Assembly (NCBI GenBank): GCA_031292015.1
Contig: JARLHY010000035.1
Coordinates: 1 to 9,941 of the forward strand
Source: Negativicutes bacterium
Lineage (GTDB): Bacteria; Bacillota_C; Negativicutes; Sporomusales_B; JARLHX01
Direction of reading: 5' to 3'
Length of the DNA stretch: 9,941 nt
The notes beneath the pieces are model-generated. The model made no database searches, was not told the DNA's origin, and saw only the letters and a list, made by a program, of their open reading frames with translations. Numbering within the stretch: the first letter of the stretch is position 1; each line of letters opens with the position of its first letter. The translations under genes were made by a program, and so were the position numbers. Positions 7,521 through 9,941 of the stretch are shown piece by piece.

Positions 7521-7808
7521 GTGGTCATTCACAATCTATTAATCAGACTCCAGGACAACAGCAGCGAAAACATCGCCAAGACCCAGGCCCTGCTTCTGAG
7601 CATGCAGGGGAAAATTGAAGTTGTCCGGGATCTGAAAGTAAAACCCGACATCCGTCGCACCGAGGCCTCCTACGACCTCGCCCTCATCGCCAAATTCGAC
7701 TCCTTCGCCGACTTTCAGACCTACCTGCCTCACCCGGAGCATGTCAAGGTCGCCACTCAGCTCAAGGCAATCATCGCCGGGGTGGCGAATGTGGTGTATG
7801 AGGAGTAG
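7521..7808 (+). CDS. Dabb (stress-responsive A/B barrel) domain protein
   Basis: 95 aa, a whole single Dabb domain of the usual length with a ferredoxin-like alpha/beta fold that normally dimerises into a barrel. Seen: the N-terminal strand VIHNLLIRL with its conserved His4, the central acidic/aromatic stretch YDLALIAKFDSFADFQTYLPHPEH, and the typical C-terminal VANVVYEE strand. It starts at GTG 7521, with AGGGAGG (7507-7513) seven bases upstream. The biochemical role of most bacterial Dabb proteins is unknown, and nothing nearby defines one. It may share the transcript of the preceding exported protein and is closed by the terminator at 7845-7879. Confidence 0.85.
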   Translation: MVIHNLLIRLQDNSSENIAKTQALLLSMQGKIEVVRDLKVKPDIRRTEASYDLALIAKFDSFADFQTYLPHPEHVKVATQLKAIIAGVANVVYEE

Positions 7809-7844
7809 GGATTTTCTTCTTGAGAATTGTATATAGGATGTGCA

Positions 7845-7879
7845 AAAGACACCGGATTTTTCCGGTGTCTTTGTTTTTT
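7845..7879 (+). terminator. Intrinsic terminator after the Dabb gene
   Basis: A perfect 12-bp stem (7845-7856 with 7861-7872) with a TTTT loop is followed by G and six T residues (7874-7879). It is a textbook rho-independent terminator 36 bases past the Dabb stop. Confidence 0.93.
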
Positions 7880-7891
7880 GTCAGAAAATGA

Positions 7892-7924
7892 ACTGATTGC
7901 GCTCATACTCTCATCGCAATCAGT
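7892..7924. repeat. 10-bp inverted repeat between convergent genes
   Basis: ACTGATTGCG (7892-7901) and CGCAATCAGT (7915-7924) are perfect reverse complements around a 13-base loop. The repeat lies in the gap between the Dabb terminator and the leftward peptidase gene. No long T-tract follows on either strand, so it is a weak terminator at best. A related ACTGAT occurs at 7947-7952. The rest of the gap to 8012 is AT-rich, with a small CTTATT/AATAAG hairpin at 7964-7980. Confidence 0.5.
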
Positions 7925-8012
7925 GTATAGATATCACTCCAAATGGACTGATATGCTTATTATCTTATTTTATTAATAAGTAGCGGACGGAAACAACGTT
8001 CTTTTTATATAT

Positions 8013-8813
8013 TCAATAATGATATTCAATTAATTCTTTATCACTTTGAAGTAAGTATTGATCTATTAATTCACCAATCTTAGTTGCTTTAATGACAACT
8101 CCTAAATCAATTAATTCATCTCCAGAGCCAGAGCTTTTCGCGAGGGTTCGAGCAATTATTCCTAACAACAAGAAATCTCCAGGTCTTAATATTGTTGATC
8201 CTATGACTCTAGCAGACCCCATAACTGGGTTATATAGCAATACTGGACTCCCGCTTGATCCTTGATAAACGGAGGCATCAATCAAAAACTCCGGTTCTCC
8301 ATAATAATCAAGCTTGACGGGAGTTGCCGTTATACCTCGTCTAATAATCGGAGTGTAATTTTTCTTATCATAACGGCCATCAGGGTAACCTACAAAGATT
8401 ATGTCCTCCAAAACGCTTAAAGACTCCGCTGTAGTTAATGTAATTACGTTATCAGAATCAATAAATGTAATTTTAGCGACATGTCCTAGCTTCTGATATA
8501 TTGTATGGGTTATAGGGATTAATGGTGTAATAGCTAAGTCTATGCCGTTTATATCATCTAAAAACCACAATTGCGCAAAATTAGTAGTTTCAAAATGCAC
8601 AATATTTCCAATGTCCGGTTTACCATTTCCTAGCGACCGCGTAAAGAAGAGTTTCCCTTTATTAGATTCTTCGATAACATGTCTATTAGTCACAATAAAT
8701 GGATAACTTCTCCCATTGATCAGACGATTATAAAAGAAACCTGTCCCTACGCTCTCGTCAGTCTCAATCCGAACCGTTGCAAACAATAAAAGATCGGAGT
8801 TAGTTTGAACCAC
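8013..8813 (-). CDS. Stand-alone trypsin-like serine peptidase
   Basis: 266 aa from the chosen start. It is a chymotrypsin-fold peptidase with the triad visible: His45 in VTNRHVIE, Asp92 in GIDLAI and Ser187 in GSSGSP (185-190), plus the N-terminal GTGFF strand (23-27) typical of HtrA/Trypsin_2-type cores. There is no signal peptide, transmembrane segment or PDZ domain, so it is probably cytoplasmic and single-domain. Start: AGGAGG (8826-8821) is 7 bases before GTG 8813; the in-frame TTG 8819 would have only one spacer base. Base composition is clearly more AT-rich than the genes to its left, with many A/T-ending codons, which suggests horizontal acquisition. Such peptidases occur as housekeeping quality-control factors and as effectors or accessories in bacterial conflict systems. 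No partner gene is visible here, so the role is undecided. Confidence 0.82.
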   Translation of the reverse strand: MVQTNSDLLLFATVRIETDESVGTGFFYNRLINGRSYPFIVTNRHVIEESNKGKLFFTRSLGNGKPDIGNIVHFETTNFAQLWFLDDINGIDLAITPLIPITHTIYQKLGHVAKITFIDSDNVITLTTAESLSVLEDIIFVGYPDGRYDKKNYTPIIRRGITATPVKLDYYGEPEFLIDASVYQGSSGSPVLLYNPVMGSARVIGSTILRPGDFLLLGIIARTLAKSSGSGDELIDLGVVIKATKIGELIDQYLLQSDKELIEYHY

Positions 8814-8820
8814 ATCCAAT

Positions 8821-8826
8821 CCTCCT
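8821..8826 (-). promoter_or_regulatory. Shine-Dalgarno deciding a GTG start for the peptidase
   Basis: AGGAGG on the minus strand is followed by 7 bases and then GTG 8813. The two-codon-longer TTG start at 8819 leaves a one-base spacer and is unlikely. An out-of-frame ATG overlaps the GTG. Confidence 0.75.
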
Positions 8827-8832
8827 ACCGCC

Positions 8833-8860
8833 TTGACAAATAGTCACATGATCATACAAT
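8833..8860 (+). promoter_or_regulatory. Strong sigma-70-like promoter pointing into the gene-poor region
   Basis: A consensus TTGACA (8833-8838), 16-base spacer and TACAAT (8855-8860) point right, away from the peptidase gene. An 8-bp palindrome ATGATCAT (8848-8855) sits between the boxes, and CTCTG-TT-CAGAG (8867-8878) lies at the predicted start point; either could be an operator. No plausible protein start with a ribosome binding site follows, which suggests an RNA product. Confidence 0.6.
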
Positions 8861-8956
8861 TTCGTCCTCTGTTCAGAGTTGTCTATTTGCATGTTTCTGC
8901 GCTTATTGTCCTTATCAATGAGGCCTTCTCTCTCATGCAGACTTTTCCCTCTTTCC

Positions 8957-9034
8957 GCCGCAAAAGTGCCGGACGACGGAGTTCCGGATGAAGGCGCTGT
9001 AAGGCTTGCGGCTGCGCCCCGCGAGCACCGGGAG
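8957..9034. repeat. Dispersed repeat, copy A
   Basis: 78 bases that match 9512-9589 at 71 positions in the same orientation, 555 bases apart. The repeat contains CCGGA/TCCGG (8969-8973 with 8983-8987) and a hairpin whose stem pairs 9004-9011 with 9019-9026. Weaker similarity extends upstream to about 8908 (shared TTATCAA and CT-rich stretches). It is followed directly by two more hairpins not present after copy B. Confidence 0.8.
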
Positions 9035-9086
9035 CCCATGCGCGTCCATGCGCAGGGGCTCCTCGCGCGGTCGTCCTGACCGCGCG
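9031..9086. repeat. Tandem GC-rich hairpins
   Basis: Two adjacent inverted repeats. The first pairs GGAGCCC (9031-9037) with GGGCTCC (9056-9062) and TGCGC (9039-9043) with GCGCA (9050-9054), closing on GTCCAT. The second is a perfect 9-bp stem, CGCGCGGTC with GACCGCGCG (9064-9072, 9078-9086), on a 5-base loop. A smaller CGGC/GCCG pair follows at 9089-9102. None has a T-tract, so they are not simple terminators. Confidence 0.7.
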
Positions 9087-9254
9087 TGCGGCGAGCTTGC
9101 CGACTACGCCAACACCGCCTACGATCCTTCTCTACGCCGCCGGACACCTTTGCTGGCCTTGCTATATGACGGGATTTCGCAGAGAAGAAAACCGAACAGA
9201 TACACGGGAGGGGATGTCCGCAGCGGGACTCGCCCATAGATCATGGATAATTGA

Positions 9255-9293
9255 AAACTAAAGACTCGGGAAATTCCACCCGAGTCTTAGTTT
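9255..9293. terminator. Long hairpin, possible bidirectional terminator
   Basis: A 15-bp stem (9255-9270 with 9279-9293) has a single unpaired A at 9260 and an 8-base loop. Both flanks are T-rich on the exiting strand (TTAGTTTCACT rightward, TTTAGTTTTC leftward), so it could stop transcription from both sides. The outer AAACTA/TAGTTT extension makes it longer than most terminators, and it could instead be part of an RNA fold. Confidence 0.55.
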
Positions 9294-9324
9294 CACTAAT
9301 GTCCCCAGCCGTCGGCAGCTTGCT

Positions 9325-9336
9325 GCCGGCGCCGGC
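9325..9336. repeat. 12-bp perfect palindrome
   Basis: GCCGGCGCCGGC is self-complementary and directly follows, with overlap, the CGGCAGC/GCTGCCG hairpin (9313-9328). It lies in the structured gene-free stretch; function unknown. Confidence 0.5.
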
Positions 9337-9384
9337 CAAGGATGGCATGGTAGCCATGTGAAACGGCGCAGGATATCGTCCGTA

Positions 9385-9411
9385 GCGGAGGAATTCCCCT
9401 CCCGCTTTTTT
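9385..9411 (+). terminator. Rightward intrinsic terminator without an upstream protein gene
   Basis: GCGGAGG (9385-9391) pairs with CCT-CCGC (9398-9405, one bulged C), with the 6-base loop AATTCC, and runs straight into six T residues (9406-9411). It is a good rho-independent terminator on the plus strand. No rightward protein gene precedes it, which supports a non-coding transcript from the left. Confidence 0.7.
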
Positions 9412-9511
9412 GCCTCTTGCCAAGAATACAAGAAGAACGGTTCTCCTGTCTTATTTTCTCAGCCGTTATCAACGATGCCCTCCCCCCTCATCTAGCCTTT
9501 CCCCTCCTCCT

Positions 9512-9589
9512 GCCGCAAAAGTGCCGGACGACGGAGTTCCGGATAAAGGCGCTGTATGGTTTGCGGCTGCGCCCCGCGAACCACGGGCG
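9512..9589. repeat. Dispersed repeat, copy B
   Basis: Second copy of the repeat at 8957-9034 (71 of 78 identical). Its hairpin is longer: 9557-9566 pairs with 9574-9583 over 10 bp, including one G-T pair. Five of the seven differences from copy A lie in the stem, and two pairs are changed on both sides with pairing kept or gained. The adjacent hairpins seen after copy A are missing, so sequence diverges from about 9590. Confidence 0.8.
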
Positions 9590-9941
9590 ATTTTGTTGAC
9601 GCTGAAGATATATATAATAGCGAAGAAGAAATTTAAGTCAGGTCATAAATTGTAGATTGCGACGATAAATTCACTAACAATAAAGATGAGATATCCTAGC
9701 AAGATTAGTAGAGTAAGTAAGACAATATGCAGATACTTAACAACCCGTTCCCAAAAACTTTCCATCCAAAAAGGCATTATACAGCCCACCCATAGTTTCG
9801 GATTAGACTGGAAATCGTTTTATTTTTTTCCGGCCAATGAAAAACAATCACTTGTACCCCTCCTGATGCAAAACATCGGGCTCGAATGTCGACAGTATCG
9901 ACTTTTGCTTTTTTTCGTGCTAGACTATAAATAAATGTACA
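9590..9941. other. AT-rich stretch with no gene recognised
   Basis: This stretch is AT-rich like the peptidase gene and holds no reading frame with a ribosome binding site or a recognisable product. Minor features: TATAAT at 9613-9618 without a well-spaced -35 box; a CCTGATG/CATCGGG hairpin near 9861-9880 without a T-tract; and TATAAA at 9926-9931 close to the window end, which might be the start of a promoter for a gene beyond it. Confidence 0.5.

Larger units (their letters stand above)
8867..9411 (+). ncRNA. Candidate structured non-coding RNA
   Basis: Between the rightward promoter (8833-8860) and a rightward intrinsic terminator (9385-9411) there is no convincing coding sequence. There is a dense run of hairpins: 8969-8987 (5 bp), 9004-9026 (8 bp), 9031-9062 (7 + 5 bp separated by one A/G mismatch), 9064-9086 (9 bp perfect), 9089-9102 (4 bp or more), 9255-9293 (15 bp with one bulge), 9313-9328 (7 bp) and 9346-9358 (5 bp). 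I compared it by eye with T-box, cyclic-di-GMP, cobalamin, TPP, lysine, fluoride, SRP and 6S patterns and recognised none. It may be one long RNA, two shorter ones ending at 9293 and 9411, or DNA-level repeat structure; transcription is inferred from the signals only. Confidence 0.35.

Noticed and set aside
8800..9237. 145-residue minus-strand frame upstream of and overlapping the peptidase start
   Set aside because: It runs through the hairpin/repeat region, is Arg/Cys-rich and has no good ribosome binding site. A 30-residue tail frame (from MQIDNSEQRTK) was considered as a leader peptide but also lacks a convincing Shine-Dalgarno.
9255..9293. T-box-like sequence (GGGTGGAA on the minus strand)
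   Set aside because: The conserved CCGCG half of the T-box is absent, no specifier stem is seen, and no aminoacyl-tRNA synthetase or amino acid gene follows.
8957..9589. CRISPR array
   Set aside because: Only two copies, 555 bases apart, with no regular short spacers and no cas genes.
9596..9618. TTGACG and TATAAT as a promoter after repeat copy B
   Set aside because: The spacer is only 11 bases, too short for a sigma-70 promoter, and no better -35 box is seen.
8879..9655. Two plus-strand frames sharing the peptide AAKVPDDGV (8879-9079 and 9410-9655)
   Set aside because: The shared peptide is only the translation of the DNA repeat, whose differences follow stem pairing rather than codon position; neither frame has a ribosome binding site.
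9686..9934. 82-residue plus-strand frame near the window end
   Set aside because: No Shine-Dalgarno and no recognisable domain; composition fits random AT-rich sequence. A gene remnant cannot be excluded.

Overview
The window reads as a chromosomal segment of a GC-rich anaerobic Firmicute. A Negativicutes/Sporomusaceae-like host is my inference; no marker gene settles it. The basis is strong AGGAGG-type ribosome binding sites, GTG starts, a sigma-54 activator with a matching -24/-12 promoter, and a LarA-family racemase next to a DASS carboxylate carrier.

Positions 1-4744 hold one leftward operon and its control region. The transcript order is a DASS/CitT-like carboxylate transporter (4579-3176), a LarA-family nickel-pincer 2-hydroxyacid racemase/epimerase (3159-1897), then the large (1882-629) and small (617-114) subunits of an aconitase-superfamily hydro-lyase of the LeuC/LeuD type. 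A strong intrinsic terminator follows at 67-98. Gaps are 11-16 bases and each gene has its own Shine-Dalgarno. The operon starts at a consensus-quality sigma-54 promoter (4632-4617, TGGCACG-N4-TTGCA). Divergently, 4745-6601 encodes a PrpR_N-PAS-AAA+-Fis sigma-54 activator. Palindromic ATGTTGCA motifs between the two genes are the natural candidates for its binding sites. Together this looks like an inducible pathway: import a hydroxy-(di)carboxylate, invert its stereocentre, dehydrate it. The substrate cannot be read from sequence; malate, citramalate or a dimethylmalate-like acid are reasonable candidates.

Positions 6602-7880 hold two rightward genes: an exported class A beta-lactamase-fold protein with its own sigma-70-like promoter, and a small Dabb (stress-responsive A/B barrel) protein, followed by an intrinsic terminator.

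Positions 7880-9941 differ in character. A visibly AT-rich, leftward gene encodes a stand-alone trypsin-like peptidase with an intact His/Asp/Ser triad. Then comes over 1.1 kb without a convincing gene. It contains a good rightward promoter (8833-8860), a run of GC-rich hairpins, a long 15-bp hairpin (9255-9293), a rightward intrinsic terminator (9385-9411), and two copies of a roughly 78-bp repeat 555 bases apart whose hairpin stem shows compensatory base changes. This looks like accessory DNA and may encode a structured non-coding RNA or a small non-autonomous repeat element.
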